Shown here in pieces: positions 17,811-27,525 of a stretch of DNA of 64,000 bases. A program made the position numbers and the translations under genes. The notes beneath the pieces were generated by a model. That model saw only the letters and a program-made list of their open reading frames with translations, searched no databases and had not been told where the DNA came from. The first letter of the stretch is position 1. Each line of letters begins with the position of its first letter. The DNA comes from Arcobacter sp. (GTDB lineage Bacteria > Campylobacterota > Campylobacteria > Campylobacterales > Arcobacteraceae): the NCBI GenBank assembly GCA_002869565.1, contig PKUJ01000007.1:24168-88167 (forward strand), written 5' to 3'.

Positions 17811-19364
17811 TTATATTTGATGTTCTTGTCTTTTTGATAATCTCTCCTTTTGAGAAAGATAAGAGTTTAAAGCACTTAAATATGCTTTTGCCGTTGCTAA
17901 CATTGTATCAATACTTAAACCATGACCTACAAAAGCAGGAGATTCATCATCAAAAGCAACTCTAGTTGTTACTTTAGCTAGAGCATCTTTACCTTCAGTT
18001 ACTGAAGTAACTTTATAATCTTTTAACTCACCGTTATAACCAGTAAGTCTATCAATAGTTTTAAAGATTGCATCCATTGTACCATCACCAATTGCTGCAT
18101 CGCTCATTATATGATCTTCAAATTTAATAGATACAGCAGCTGTTGGAACACCATTTGAACAGTCTGAAATTTGTAATCCTACTAATTCATATGTTTTGTC
18201 TTGATTTAAAGATTCATCAGTAATTAACATTCTAATATCATCATCAGTAACATCTTTTTTCTTATCAGCTAAGATTTTAAATCTATCAAATGCAGCATTT
18301 AATTCTTCATCAGAAACTTTATCAAAACCTAAATGTTCAATTTTATCTCTAAATGCAGCACGTCCAGAATGTTTACCTAAAATAAGTGTTGAATCTTTAA
18401 ATACACCAACATCCTCGGGCTTCATAATTTCATATGTTTCTTGATGTTTTAAAACACCATCTTGATGAATTCCACTTTCATGAGAAAATGCATTTTTTCC
18501 AACAATTGATTTATTTTGTTGTGGTTCAACGCCAGTAACAGTTGCAACTAATCTAGAAGTTGGGTAAATTTCAGCTGTATTTATACCTGTATATAAATCA
18601 CCAAAAGCATCACGTCTTGTTTTAATAGCCATTACAGCTTCTTCTAAAGCAGAATTTCCAGCTCTTTCACCTAAACCATTGATTGTAACTTCAATTTGTC
18701 TTGCACCATTCATAACTGCTGCTAAAGTATTTGCAGTTGATAATCCTAAGTCATTATGATTATGAACAGAAATAATAGCTCTATCTCCTGCAAAATCTGA
18801 TAATTCTTTAACCATTGCACCTAATTCGTGAGGTAATCTATATCCTACAGTATCAGGTAAGTTAATCGTTGAAGCACCTGCATTAATAACTGCATCCATA
18901 ACTTCTTTCATAAAAGGAATTTCAGATCTTCCTGCATCCTCTAAAGAAAATTCTACATCATCAACAAATGTCCTTGCATATTCTACTGCATGAATTGCCC
19001 TTTTAATAACTTCTTCTTCACTCATTTTTAATTTATATTTCATATGAATTGGAGAAGTAGCAATAAATGTATGAATTCTATGTAATGGTGCTTTACAAAC
19101 TGCTAATCCAGATTGCTTAATATCATTATCAATTGCTCTACTTAAAGAACAAATTGATGAATTTTTTACTTGTTCTGCAATTCTACTAACTGCATCAAAA
19201 TCACCTGGTGATGCCGCTGCAAATCCAGCTTCAATAACATCTACACCTAATTTTTCTAATTGTAATGCAATTTTAATTTTTTCTTCAGTGTTCATTGAAC
19301 AACCAGGAGATTGTTCTCCATCTCTTAATGTTGTATCAAATACTATAATTCTATTTTTATCCAT
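17811..19364 (-). CDS. leuA: 2-isopropylmalate synthase
   Basis: LeuA condenses acetyl-CoA with 2-oxoisovalerate, the committed and leucine-inhibited step of leucine synthesis. The 517-residue protein has the DRE-TIM barrel ([13 protein letters not shown]), the metal-binding HNHNDLGLS block, the GLGERAGN motif, and a full C-terminal regulatory domain from about residue 390 for leucine feedback. AAGGG precedes the ATG by eight bases. A 235-bp leader with a consensus promoter and a leucine-rich leader peptide lies upstream, so control by transcription attenuation is likely. The other leu genes are not in the window. Confidence 0.96.
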   Translation of the reverse strand: MDKNRIIVFDTTLRDGEQSPGCSMNTEEKIKIALQLEKLGVDVIEAGFAAASPGDFDAVSRIAEQVKNSSICSLSRAIDNDIKQSGLAVCKAPLHRIHTFIATSPIHMKYKLKMSEEEVIKRAIHAVEYARTFVDDVEFSLEDAGRSEIPFMKEVMDAVINAGASTINLPDTVGYRLPHELGAMVKELSDFAGDRAIISVHNHNDLGLSTANTLAAVMNGARQIEVTINGLGERAGNSALEEAVMAIKTRRDAFGDLYTGINTAEIYPTSRLVATVTGVEPQQNKSIVGKNAFSHESGIHQDGVLKHQETYEIMKPEDVGVFKDSTLILGKHSGRAAFRDKIEHLGFDKVSDEELNAAFDRFKILADKKKDVTDDDIRMLITDESLNQDKTYELVGLQISDCSNGVPTAAVSIKFEDHIMSDAAIGDGTMDAIFKTIDRLTGYNGELKDYKVTSVTEGKDALAKVTTRVAFDDESPAFVGHGLSIDTMLATAKAYLSALNSYLSQKERLSKRQEHQI

Positions 19365-19458
19365 TGTTTAACCCTTGTAAAAGTTGTTTATTATAACTTT
19401 TTTTTTATATAAAAAAAGTAAAACTATTTGCGTGAATATTATTTATATTTATTAAATA

Positions 19459-19536
19459 TTAGAGTGATGTTGAAAGAAGGAGAAGAGAGTTAACACTTTT
19501 TATGAAATGATTATTATAAAAATTAAATATTTTCAT
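19459..19536 (-). CDS. leuL: Leucine-rich leader peptide of leuA
   Basis: A 25-codon reading frame in the leuA leader, preceded by AGGAGAG seven bases before its ATG. It ends SLLLLSTSL, with four consecutive leucine codons (CTT CTC CTT CTT) and a fifth just before the stop. Such runs are the sensor of ribosome-stalling attenuation in leu operons. Flanking RNA segments can pair in mutually exclusive ways: AACACTT with AAGTGTT, and GAGAGT with ACTCTC. An A/T-rich hairpin follows before leuA. It is too short for ordinary gene finders. The role is inferred from position and content. Confidence 0.75.
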   Translation of the reverse strand: MKIFNFYNNHFIKSVNSLLLLSTSL

Positions 19537-19567
19537 TGTACTCTCCTAATTTTTTGTAAGTGTTGAA

Positions 19568-19596
19568 ATTATAATAGCTTAGAAAGAATTTGTCAA
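19568..19596 (-). promoter_or_regulatory. Consensus sigma-70 promoter of leuL-leuA
   Basis: On the minus strand TTGACA (19591-19596) and TATAAT (19568-19573) are both perfect and lie 17 bp apart. A full -35 is uncommon in this AT-rich lineage, which points to strong initiation with control exerted later, in the leader. Confidence 0.88.
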
Positions 19597-19601
19597 GAGT
19601 T

Positions 19602-20225
19602 CTACTTAGATTCTTTTAAATTCTCTTCTTTAAACTTTTTAGTTGCAATTAAAGTTATTCCAGAAATCACTTTATCACCAATTTTTACATTAGTTTCAAT
19701 GTCTGTATTTAAATTCACTATTACTTGTCCTTGTAAAAAGATGCCTATCTTTTCACTCTTTATATTTTTATTATCTTGATTTATATTAATACTTGAATTA
19801 CACATTGAAGAGTATAATTCCATAGAGGAATTTGTATATTCTATCTTTGCATGTTCATTTAATTGTTTTGCTTTTAAAGTTGTTAATAAAAGATTTAATC
19901 CCCTTTTAATACTAACTTTATAATTACCAGATTCTAAACTTCTTAAAATATGAGAATCACATAAAGAAACATCTATATATATTGATTTTTTAAAATCTTT
20001 TACATCAATTGCAGACACAGTTCCAGAAATAGGTGCAATATATTCATTTTCTTTAAATATACTATAGTCAATATATTTATATCTATACATATAAATTAAA
20101 GTAAGCATTAGTACAAAAGAGATAAAAGTCAAAAATCTACATTCAAGCAGAATAAAAATAATCATTGCAGTGAATGCAATTAAAATTGATTTTTGTCCCT
20201 CTTTTGCAATAATACTATCAAACAT
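19602..20225 (-). CDS. Phosphatidylserine decarboxylase-related membrane protein
   Basis: A 207-residue protein. Two hydrophobic helices (about residues 10-40) are followed by a PSD-type domain (EYIAPISGTVSAID) and a C-terminal GxGDKV-like segment (KIGDKVISGITLIATKK). The classical LGST self-cleavage site of phosphatidylserine decarboxylase is not seen, so an active pyruvoyl enzyme is doubtful. The gene sits directly after ftsH, as in Campylobacter. The start is placed at ATG 20225, one base after the ftsH stop; a GTG ten codons upstream overlaps ftsH and is less likely. Confidence 0.68.
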   Translation of the reverse strand: MFDSIIAKEGQKSILIAFTAMIIFILLECRFLTFISFVLMLTLIYMYRYKYIDYSIFKENEYIAPISGTVSAIDVKDFKKSIYIDVSLCDSHILRSLESGNYKVSIKRGLNLLLTTLKAKQLNEHAKIEYTNSSMELYSSMCNSSININQDNKNIKSEKIGIFLQGQVIVNLNTDIETNVKIGDKVISGITLIATKKFKEENLKESK

Positions 20226-20226
20226 T

Positions 20227-22290
20227 TTATTCTTTGCCCTCTTTTTTATCTTCACTATTTTCAGAAATATCTTCTTCTACTGTTTCATTAGTAGTTTCAG
20301 AACTTGATTCTTTAGTTTTTTCAGTTTCACTATCTTCATCTTTTATAGACTCAGTATGCAAATCTTCATCCTCAAAAACTTCTCCACCGTGAGCTTTTAT
20401 AATTTCTCTAACTCTTTCTCCAGAAATAACTTCAATATCAAGTAATTCTGCAGTCATCTCTTCAATTGCAGCACTATTGTCTCTTAATTCTTCTAAAACA
20501 ATAGCATATCTATCATCCAAAAGTTTTTTTACATGATCATCTAAACTTCTTGCCATATCGTCAGAAAAGTCTTTTGTTGTTTGTCCACCAAGGAATTGAT
20601 TACTTCTCTTTTCTAAAACAATAAGACCTACAACATCACTCATACCATAAATAGTAGCCATAGATTTAATAATATCAGTTGCTCTTTCTAAGTCGTTTCC
20701 AGCACCTGTAGAAATTTCACCAATAAATACTTCTTCAGCTGCACGTCCACCAAGTAGAGTATCAACTTCAGCAATAAGTTCATGTTTTTGCATTAAATAT
20801 TTATTTTCTTCAGGAGTATTAAGAGTATATCCCAAGGCAGCCATTCCTCTTGGAACAATAGATACTTTATTTACTTTCTTAGCACCTTTTGTAATCTCAG
20901 CAATAACAGCATGTCCTGATTCGTGATAAGCAACAATTCTTCTCTCTTTTGGAGATATTCTTCTTGATTTCTTTTCAAGTCCAGCTATTTGTCTTTCAAC
21001 AGCTTCTTTAAAATCACTATATGTAACTTCATCTTTTTTAGCTCGTCCGGCTAAAAGTGCAGCTTCATTAATAATATTTGCTAAGTCTGCACCAGCAAGT
21101 CCAGCTGTCATACGTGCTACTTCAACTAAATCTACATCTTTTCCTATAACTACATTTTTAATATGTACATTAAGAATCTCTTTTCTACCTTCAAAATCTG
21201 GCTTATCAACAAGTACTTGTCTATCAAATCTTCCAGGTCTTAAAAGTGCAGGGTCAAGAACTTCAGGTCTATTCGTTGCAGCTAAAACAATAACAGGTGC
21301 AACTTCAGTTGAGAAACCATCCATTTCAGCTAATAATTGATTTAAAGTTTGTTCTCTTTCATCATTTCCACCCATTGGTCCACCTGATGCTCTAGATTTA
21401 CCAATTGCATCAATTTCATCAATAAAAATAATTGCAGGTGCAACTTTTTTAGCTTGCTCAAATAAATCTCTAACTCTTGAAGCTCCAACACCAACAAACA
21501 TTTCAATAAAAGCAGAACCTGAAACAGATAAAAACTCAACACTAGCTTCACCAGCAACTGCTTTTGCAAGTAATGTTTTACCAGTTCCTGGAGGTCCTAC
21601 AAGTAAAACACCTTTTGGAATTTGAGCTCCAAGTTTTACATATCTATCTGGCTCTTTTAAGAAATCTACAACTTCTTGTACTTCTTCTTTAGCCTCTTTA
21701 TTTCCAGCCATATCATCAAAAGTTACATTTGGTTTTTCAGAATTAATCATTTTTTTAGATGACCCTATTCCTAAGATTCCACCTGAACCTCCACCCATAG
21801 ATTTTGACATTCTTTTTGCTAAAAACATCCAAACAGCAAAGAAAAGTACAAATGGTAAAATCCAACCAAGGATATCTGCAATTATATTTTCTTCGCTTAT
21901 TCCTCCATAATTAATCCCTTTAGATTCTAAACTTGGAATCAATGTACCATCTGGAATAACTCTTCTTACAGTATATGCAGTAACTTGTCCATTTGAAGGT
22001 TTGCTAATAGCTCTAATTTGTGTATTACCAATTCCCACATATTCGATATTTCCAGCTGAAATCATCTTTTTTAATTCTGAATATGCAATAGTTTGATTCT
22101 TAGTTTTTCCATATGCAGATATTGCTGAATTTTGTCCAGTCAATTCTTGGCCCGTTCCTTCAGGAAATACTGCCTTAAATACAAAAATCGTAACAATCGA
22201 AAATACTACGAATACTAATAATGGATTATTATTGAAAAAATTATTGTTCTTGTCCCCATCATTATTATTATTATTTTTTTTACCACTCAT
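20227..22290 (-). CDS. ftsH: ATP-dependent zinc metalloprotease FtsH
   Basis: A 687-residue membrane-bound AAA+ protease that degrades misfolded membrane proteins and selected regulators. TM1 is about 24-40 and TM2 about 140-158, flanking a periplasmic domain. Walker A is GPPGTGKT (232-239), Walker B is [11 protein letters not shown], and the second region of homology is RPGRFDR. The zinc site is HESGH (456-460). The N-terminus is asparagine-rich and the C-terminal 50 residues are very acidic (Glu/Ser/Thr/Asp). It lies between prmA and the Psd-like gene, probably in one operon. Confidence 0.97.
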   Translation of the reverse strand: MSGKKNNNNNDGDKNNNFFNNNPLLVFVVFSIVTIFVFKAVFPEGTGQELTGQNSAISAYGKTKNQTIAYSELKKMISAGNIEYVGIGNTQIRAISKPSNGQVTAYTVRRVIPDGTLIPSLESKGINYGGISEENIIADILGWILPFVLFFAVWMFLAKRMSKSMGGGSGGILGIGSSKKMINSEKPNVTFDDMAGNKEAKEEVQEVVDFLKEPDRYVKLGAQIPKGVLLVGPPGTGKTLLAKAVAGEASVEFLSVSGSAFIEMFVGVGASRVRDLFEQAKKVAPAIIFIDEIDAIGKSRASGGPMGGNDEREQTLNQLLAEMDGFSTEVAPVIVLAATNRPEVLDPALLRPGRFDRQVLVDKPDFEGRKEILNVHIKNVVIGKDVDLVEVARMTAGLAGADLANIINEAALLAGRAKKDEVTYSDFKEAVERQIAGLEKKSRRISPKERRIVAYHESGHAVIAEITKGAKKVNKVSIVPRGMAALGYTLNTPEENKYLMQKHELIAEVDTLLGGRAAEEVFIGEISTGAGNDLERATDIIKSMATIYGMSDVVGLIVLEKRSNQFLGGQTTKDFSDDMARSLDDHVKKLLDDRYAIVLEELRDNSAAIEEMTAELLDIEVISGERVREIIKAHGGEVFEDEDLHTESIKDEDSETEKTKESSSETTNETVEEDISENSEDKKEGKE

Positions 22291-22306
22291 AAAATATAAC
22301 TCCTTT

Positions 22307-23113
22307 TTACTTTTTAAAAACTACAGTTATCCACTCATTTTTGTGAATTAACTCTAATTGTTCTAAGTTTTTAAATTTTCTTAGAACCTTATCTATATGT
22401 TTATCTAATATACCTGATATAACTAGTATACCATCATCTTTTAAGCATTTTTTTAAATCACTTGCTATAAAAACTAAAACATCAGCAACGATATTTGCTA
22501 TTACAACATCATATTTTTTTCTTGTTGTGTATGCCGAACCTACCCATGATTCATGAAAAGTTTCCTGATTCAACTCATAATTTGATATTGTATCTTTTAT
22601 GCAAACTTCATCTGTATCACAAATATCAACTTTTGCTCCAAGTTTTGATGCAGCAATTGCCAAGATTCCACTTCCAGTTCCTACATCTAGTAGAGTACTT
22701 TCACTATTGACATATTTACTGATTGCTTCAATACAACTTGATGTTGTTTCATGATGACCTGAACCAAAAGATAAAGCTGGATCAATTATAATATTAATTT
22801 TATCTTCTCTTGGTTTATCCCAAGATGGTCTAATATAAAACTTACCAACTTCAACTGATTTAACAGAATCTTGATATTGTTTAATCCAATCAATATTCTC
22901 TTTTTTTACTAAAGTTGTTTCACATTTAACATGTAAAGCCTTAGCAAATTCTTTTATTCCAAATTCTACATCACTTAAGTCGTCTTCACTTCTTGCGATA
23001 ATAGCATTATCTAATTCTTCAATAGCTTCATTTGTTAATGTAGTTACTAAATCAACAAATGAATCGAATTCTTCATTTGGTTTGATTGTTAGTTCATAAT
23101 AATATTCGGTCAA
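22307..23113 (-). CDS. prmA: Ribosomal protein L11 methyltransferase
   Basis: PrmA trimethylates L11 using S-adenosylmethionine. The 268-residue protein has an N-terminal substrate-recognition domain, the catalytic loop IDPALSFGSGHHETT, the SAM-binding GTGSGILAIAASKLGA, and NIVADVL (the NxxA motif). It is followed 16 bases later by ftsH, the usual Campylobacterota arrangement. Confidence 0.94.
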   Translation of the reverse strand: MTEYYYELTIKPNEEFDSFVDLVTTLTNEAIEELDNAIIARSEDDLSDVEFGIKEFAKALHVKCETTLVKKENIDWIKQYQDSVKSVEVGKFYIRPSWDKPREDKINIIIDPALSFGSGHHETTSSCIEAISKYVNSESTLLDVGTGSGILAIAASKLGAKVDICDTDEVCIKDTISNYELNQETFHESWVGSAYTTRKKYDVVIANIVADVLVFIASDLKKCLKDDGILVISGILDKHIDKVLRKFKNLEQLELIHKNEWITVVFKK

Positions 23114-23174
23114 GTATTTCCCTTAGGTTAAAGTGCATAAATGCATAAAGCAGACTATTTTATCTAAAAAGGTT

Positions 23175-24107
23175 TTAAAAAAAGTTTTCGATTATATCTC
23201 TCATGATTTTTTTATCAGAAATTCGGTTAATAATATCTCTAAACTCAGCGGCACCTTTATAACCTTTTGAGTAAGAATGCAATAATTTTCTAAACATAAC
23301 AGCACCATGAATTCCATGATATTTTAATACTTCATCATAATGTTCTAAGATAACTTCTCTTTTTTTATCTTCAGTAATATCTTCAATCCCATGTTTTAAT
23401 TGGTAAAAGATCCAAGGTTTTCCAATTGCACCACGACCAATCATAACACCATCAGCATTTGTATATTTTAATACTTCTTTAGCTTTTTCATAGTCTTTAA
23501 TATCTCCATTTGCAATAACTGGAATTGAAACTGCCTCTTTCATCATTCTAATTGCATCGTAATCAACTGGCGCTTTATATTTTCCTGCTCTTGTTCTTCC
23601 GTGGACTGAAACAAAATCTACCCCACAAGATTCAACTACTTTTGCAATTTCAACAGGAATTTTTTCATTAACCCCAATTCTAACTTTTGCTGTAGTATAT
23701 TGTTTTTTATTGTATTTTTTTACTGTTCCTAAAATCTCTTCAAGTTTTTTTAAATCACCCAATAAATTTGAACCGGAACCATGTGAAAAAACTTTTGGGG
23801 CAGGACATCCACAGTTTAAATCAATTCCATCAATACCATCAATCTCGTTTAAGATTTGAACTGCATCTCTTACTATTTCTACACTATTTCCAGCAATTTG
23901 TACAATATAAGGGTCTTCAGAAGGAGATTTTTCAATCATTTTTTTAGTTCTTTCTGATTTGTACACTAAAGCATTTGAAGAGATCATTTCAGAAATAGTT
24001 ATATCTGCTCCAAATTTTTTAACAACAGCACGAAATGGTAAATCAGTGTATCCAGCTAGAGGGGCCAGCACCATTAAGGGCTGGCTAAAGTCGATTTTTT
24101 TTGTCAT
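23175..24107 (-). CDS. dusB: tRNA-dihydrouridine synthase, DusB type
   Basis: A flavoenzyme that reduces uridines in the tRNA D-loop with NADPH. The 310-residue protein begins with the FMN-binding MVLAPLAGYTDLPFR and carries the catalytic cysteine Cys101 in NCGCPAPKV. VHGRTRAGKY and ANGDIKD (FMN phosphate) follow, with GRGAIGKPW near the end of the barrel. It is the last gene of the accD-to-dusB run, three bases after the membrane protein gene. The subtype (B rather than A or C) is by resemblance. Confidence 0.9.
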   Translation of the reverse strand: MTKKIDFSQPLMVLAPLAGYTDLPFRAVVKKFGADITISEMISSNALVYKSERTKKMIEKSPSEDPYIVQIAGNSVEIVRDAVQILNEIDGIDGIDLNCGCPAPKVFSHGSGSNLLGDLKKLEEILGTVKKYNKKQYTTAKVRIGVNEKIPVEIAKVVESCGVDFVSVHGRTRAGKYKAPVDYDAIRMMKEAVSIPVIANGDIKDYEKAKEVLKYTNADGVMIGRGAIGKPWIFYQLKHGIEDITEDKKREVILEHYDEVLKYHGIHGAVMFRKLLHSYSKGYKGAAEFRDIINRISDKKIMRDIIENFF

Positions 24108-24110
24108 TTA

Positions 24111-25121
24111 TTATATTGAGATATCATCTAATGAGTAGTGTTTACCAGCATCTTTTAAATCTAAGATGGCTCTAAATGGTAACATTTCATTTTCATTATA
24201 ACCTGTTAATATATCTCTTATTTTATCAATCATTTCTAATTCACAAAGGACATAGAAGTATGCAGTAGTAGCTTCATCATTATCTTCTGAAATACTTTCA
24301 AATAATTCAAGTAATTTGTCAGGACTTAAGGCCTCTTTATAAAGCTTCGCTAATGTCAAATACTCTTCACTTGTGTAATTTAAACTTTTAGTAATTTTTA
24401 AAATTTCTTCTTTTGATAATCCAAATTCAGTATTATCGATATCTTTTATAAAAAGTTTTAAAGCCATCTCTTTATCAAGTTTTACATTATTATAAACTTT
24501 TTTAACAGTTGTCATTGTTTTATTTTCTAAAACATTTAAAAAAGCAATTCTAACAATATCAGAAGAGAATTGATCAGACTTTTTTAATACATCTAAAGAG
24601 TAATCAACTTGTTCACTCATTTTGTTTATTAAATTTTGTTTTGCTAAGTCTGAGTCAAGATTTAATTTAAGAGATTTTTCATTTACATATTTACCAGCTT
24701 TAATATCTTTAATTTGAGATACAACTAGGTTTAATCCTTCATCAGAAGAAGTAAAAGCTGAATCTTGTACATCAATTTTAAATTGATTTAAAATGCTTGA
24801 CAAATTTTTGTATCCAGAAGTTTTAAATTTTCTTTTATCATTTTTTTGTAAAAGAATATTTTTAAGAGTTTCAATAACAGTTACTTCGTCTTTTATAAAA
24901 CCTCTATTTTTACAATAATTAAGTGAACCGTAGAACATTAAATGTAAAACCGTAAATATAAAAAGTAGGACAATTGGTGCTAAAACCCATACCACAATTG
25001 ATAAATTTAATGATAAATCATAAATTTTAAGTTCATAAGTTCCTGGTACAATAGCAAATACCAGCACACCAATAACTATCATAAATAATAAAGAAAACCC
25101 TATATATATTTTAAGTCCCAC
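24111..25121 (-). CDS. Conserved membrane protein of unknown function
   Basis: 336 residues with two transmembrane helices at the N-terminus (about 5-25 and 38-66) and a long, mainly helical cytoplasmic part rich in Lys, Asp and Leu. I recognise no catalytic motif. A gene of this kind lies between dksA and dus in Campylobacter too, so it is probably an old Campylobacterota family. It is separated by 12 bases from dksA and 3 from dusB, so it is co-transcribed with them. Confidence 0.7.
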   Translation of the reverse strand: MGLKIYIGFSLLFMIVIGVLVFAIVPGTYELKIYDLSLNLSIVVWVLAPIVLLFIFTVLHLMFYGSLNYCKNRGFIKDEVTVIETLKNILLQKNDKRKFKTSGYKNLSSILNQFKIDVQDSAFTSSDEGLNLVVSQIKDIKAGKYVNEKSLKLNLDSDLAKQNLINKMSEQVDYSLDVLKKSDQFSSDIVRIAFLNVLENKTMTTVKKVYNNVKLDKEMALKLFIKDIDNTEFGLSKEEILKITKSLNYTSEEYLTLAKLYKEALSPDKLLELFESISEDNDEATTAYFYVLCELEMIDKIRDILTGYNENEMLPFRAILDLKDAGKHYSLDDISI

Positions 25122-25133
25122 ATTTTATCCTTT

Positions 25134-25487
25134 TTATTGTTCTACTTCGTATATTTCTCTACAATGTGTACAAAATTTTGCGAATGGTTTAGCTCTAAGT
25201 CTTCCAATTGCAATTGATTCATCACACATTTCACAAACTCCATAAGTACCTTTTTCTATTCTTTTTAAGGCATCTTCAATTTCATTTAACTCTTTTATCT
25301 GTTGGTTTGCAATGATTCCTTCTTTGAAACTATCACTTGAAACCTCAGCATAATCATATTCATCTTTACATTCAGAATCTTTTAAAGAATCGATACTGTC
25401 TCTACTACCTTGAATATTTTTATTAATTGTTTCTTTTCTCGCAACTAAAACTTCTTTTAATTCTTCAATTTGTTTTGAATTAGCCAT
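25134..25487 (-). CDS. dksA: DksA/TraR-family zinc-finger regulator
   Basis: A 117-residue RNA-polymerase-binding regulator that enters the secondary channel and works with ppGpp in the stringent response. An N-terminal coiled coil is followed by a four-cysteine zinc finger, CEMC (near 88-91) and CTHC (near 109-112), with the family motif GxYGxCxxC (GTYGVCEMCDESI). The length is shorter than E. coli DksA but normal for Campylobacterota. Confidence 0.9.
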   Translation of the reverse strand: MANSKQIEELKEVLVARKETINKNIQGSRDSIDSLKDSECKDEYDYAEVSSDSFKEGIIANQQIKELNEIEDALKRIEKGTYGVCEMCDESIAIGRLRAKPFAKFCTHCREIYEVEQ

Positions 25488-25536
25488 ATTATACCTTATT
25501 TAAAAAATTTTGCAATTATACACAAAACTTCATAAA

Positions 25537-25992
25537 TTATTTATGATATGGATGATTGTTTTTTATTGCTAATCCTCTGAATATTTGTTCAAGTAGTACA
25601 AGAGTGACCACTTTATGAGCCATTGTGAGAGAACTTAAGCTGATAATTTGGTTACATTTTTTTAACAATTCTTTTTCAAATCCATAGGCTCCACCGATAA
25701 AAAAATTAATTTCGCTATTATTTGTTATTATTTTTGAAAATTCGAAACTATCTACCTTTTTACCTAAAACATCTAAGGCAATACAATAACCACTCATATA
25801 TGGTTCATATGCTTTAGTATATGATTCTTGTGCTTCTTTTTCACCAATAGTTTGAGCTTTTGAAATATTTTTATTAAATATAGAGTGAACTTCAACTTTT
25901 GCATATTTTGAACACATTTTAATAAACTCTTTTGAAATCTTATCAAACTCATCTGTAGATGGTTTTACAATTGCATAAATGTTAATTTTCAT
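25537..25992 (-). CDS. rlmH: 23S rRNA pseudouridine1915 N3-methyltransferase RlmH
   Basis: A SPOUT-class methyltransferase modifying the A-site loop of 23S rRNA. The SAM-binding knot FFIGGAYGF and the C-terminal block HKVVTLVLLEQIFRG..NHPYHK are characteristic. The start is taken as ATG 25992 (151 residues), with GGGAG nine bases upstream; a start five codons earlier is possible but has no better ribosome site. The ATG overlaps the thiE end by 11 bases. Confidence 0.93.
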   Translation of the reverse strand: MKINIYAIVKPSTDEFDKISKEFIKMCSKYAKVEVHSIFNKNISKAQTIGEKEAQESYTKAYEPYMSGYCIALDVLGKKVDSFEFSKIITNNSEINFFIGGAYGFEKELLKKCNQIISLSSLTMAHKVVTLVLLEQIFRGLAIKNNHPYHK

Positions 25993-26590
25993 ATAAAGCA
26001 CTCCCAACTACATTAAATGAGACATTCTCTATTTTGTCAGCTATGACAACTCCTCCAATAGCACAAACAGGATGAGCTGATATCTTTGCTAAGTAAGTAA
26101 TATTAGACCCTAGTATATTTTCAACATCTTTTGTAGCAGTATTCCTATACGCACCAAGTCCAATCATATCAAAATCAAGTTCATTTGCTTCAAGTATTTC
26201 AATTTCATTATGAGTTGATAGTCCTAGAAGTTTATTTCCTATTTTTTTTCTTATTAACTTAAGAGCAAGTTTCTTATCACTATGAATTTTCATAAGATCT
26301 TCTTGTCCTAGATGGATACCATCTGCATAATCTATTAACTCTAATTTATCATTTATTAAAATAGGCATATCAAGATGCTTTTTCAAATATTCTAAATTCT
26401 CTTTTTGAGTTTCTATAGAATTTATTTTGTCTCTATATTGAATAATTTTTACATCCAGTTTTTTTGTAATTTTAATAAAGTCACTTAAAAGAAGATCTTT
26501 TTTTAATAAAGTTTGAAAATCACATAAGGCATAGAGAAGATTTGAAGCTTCAAGTTTAAAACCCAAAGCTTCTTCAAATCTACTAGTCAT
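25982..26590 (-). CDS. thiE: Thiamine-phosphate synthase family protein
   Basis: A 202-residue TIM barrel of the ThiE/TenI family, which joins the thiazole and pyrimidine halves of thiamine. Visible landmarks are IIQYRDK (pyrophosphate contact), LINDKLELIDYADGIHLGQ (substrate and Mg region), GLSTHN, and the C-terminal GGV phosphate loop (AIGGVV). It is more divergent than housekeeping ThiE, so a TenI-like role is possible. Its ATG shares an A with the accD stop (TAATG). Confidence 0.8.
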   Translation of the reverse strand: MTSRFEEALGFKLEASNLLYALCDFQTLLKKDLLLSDFIKITKKLDVKIIQYRDKINSIETQKENLEYLKKHLDMPILINDKLELIDYADGIHLGQEDLMKIHSDKKLALKLIRKKIGNKLLGLSTHNEIEILEANELDFDMIGLGAYRNTATKDVENILGSNITYLAKISAHPVCAIGGVVIADKIENVSFNVVGSALYEN

Positions 26591-27459
26591 TAGCTAGCAT
26601 TAGTAGTTTTTGAGAACATTGTTAATAAATCTGATAATGTCTTTTTCATATCATTTCTATTTACAACCATATCAATTGAACCTTTTTCAAGTAAAAATTC
26701 AGCTCTTTGGAAACCTTCTGGTAAATCACTACCAATAGTTTGTTTAATAACTCTCTGTCCTGCAAAACCAACTAAAGCACCTGGCTCAGCCATAATAATG
26801 TCACCTAAGAAAGCGAATGAAGCAGAAACTCCACCCATAGTAGGGTCAGTTAAAACTGAAATAAAAGGAAGTTTAGCTTTATCCATTCTTTTTAATGCAG
26901 CTGATGTTTTTGCCATCTGCATTAATGCAAAAGTAGACTCTTGCATTCTAGCTCCACCAGAAGCAGAAACAATTATAAGTCCTTGGTGATTTTCCATAGC
27001 TCTATTAACAGCTCTTACAATTTTTTCACCCTCTACAGAACCTAAACTTCCACCCATAAAAGCAAAATCAAATACAACTATTTGTGTCGGGATTCCATTA
27101 ATAGTACATTCTCCACTAACAACAGCAGAAGTTCTACCAGTTTTTTTAACTGCTTCATCTACTCTTTTTTTGTAAGATTTTTTATCCACAAATTTTAAAG
27201 GATAAGTAGGTTTTAAATCTCCATCATATTCTACAAAAGAATCTACATCAGTTAAAATTTCAATTCTTCTTTTTGCCCCAATTCTCATATGAAAATTACA
27301 TTTTGGGCAAATATTATTTTGATTTTCCACTTCTTTAAAAAACATTAATGATGCACATTCTGGACATTTTATCCAGTGAGTTGGTGCATCTTTTTTTGAA
27401 GGTTGTTCTTTATCTTTACTATCAAATGAAATCTTACTAAATAAGTTTTTTAAATCCAT
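26590..27459 (-). CDS. accD: Acetyl-CoA carboxylase carboxyltransferase subunit beta
   Basis: AccD, with AccA, transfers the carboxyl group from biotin to acetyl-CoA in the first step of fatty-acid synthesis. The 289-residue protein has an N-terminal four-cysteine zinc finger (CPEC near 28-31 and CPKC near 47-50) and the carboxyltransferase core with GGSLGSVEGEK, SASGGARMQES and FAGQRVIKQT. The start is ATG 27459 behind AAGGAAG; a TTG nine codons upstream lies within a hairpin and is unlikely. It heads the accD-thiE-rlmH-dksA-dusB run. Confidence 0.95.
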   Translation of the reverse strand: MDLKNLFSKISFDSKDKEQPSKKDAPTHWIKCPECASLMFFKEVENQNNICPKCNFHMRIGAKRRIEILTDVDSFVEYDGDLKPTYPLKFVDKKSYKKRVDEAVKKTGRTSAVVSGECTINGIPTQIVVFDFAFMGGSLGSVEGEKIVRAVNRAMENHQGLIIVSASGGARMQESTFALMQMAKTSAALKRMDKAKLPFISVLTDPTMGGVSASFAFLGDIIMAEPGALVGFAGQRVIKQTIGSDLPEGFQRAEFLLEKGSIDMVVNRNDMKKTLSDLLTMFSKTTNAS

Positions 27460-27466
27460 TATACTT

Positions 27467-27495
27467 CCTTTTAAATTGGTCCCCAATTTAAAAGG
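27467..27495 (-). promoter_or_regulatory. Hairpin covering the accD ribosome site
   Basis: A perfect 13-bp inverted repeat (CCTTTTAAATTGG / CCAATTTAAAAGG) with a 3-base loop, eight bases before the accD ATG. Its downstream arm holds the AAGG of the accD ribosome site. No T-run follows, so it looks more like translational control or an RNA-processing site than a terminator. Confidence 0.5.
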
Positions 27496-27525
27496 ACCTA
27501 TAAATTATTTTATCTTTTTTTTATA

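Noticed and set aside
19602..20225. Active phosphatidylserine decarboxylase
   Set aside because: The LGST self-cleavage site needed to form the pyruvoyl group is not visible, so only family relationship is claimed.
20226..20255. GTG start ten codons upstream for the Psd-like gene
   Set aside because: It lies inside the ftsH end and adds only a basic stretch; the ATG at 20225 directly after the ftsH stop is simpler.
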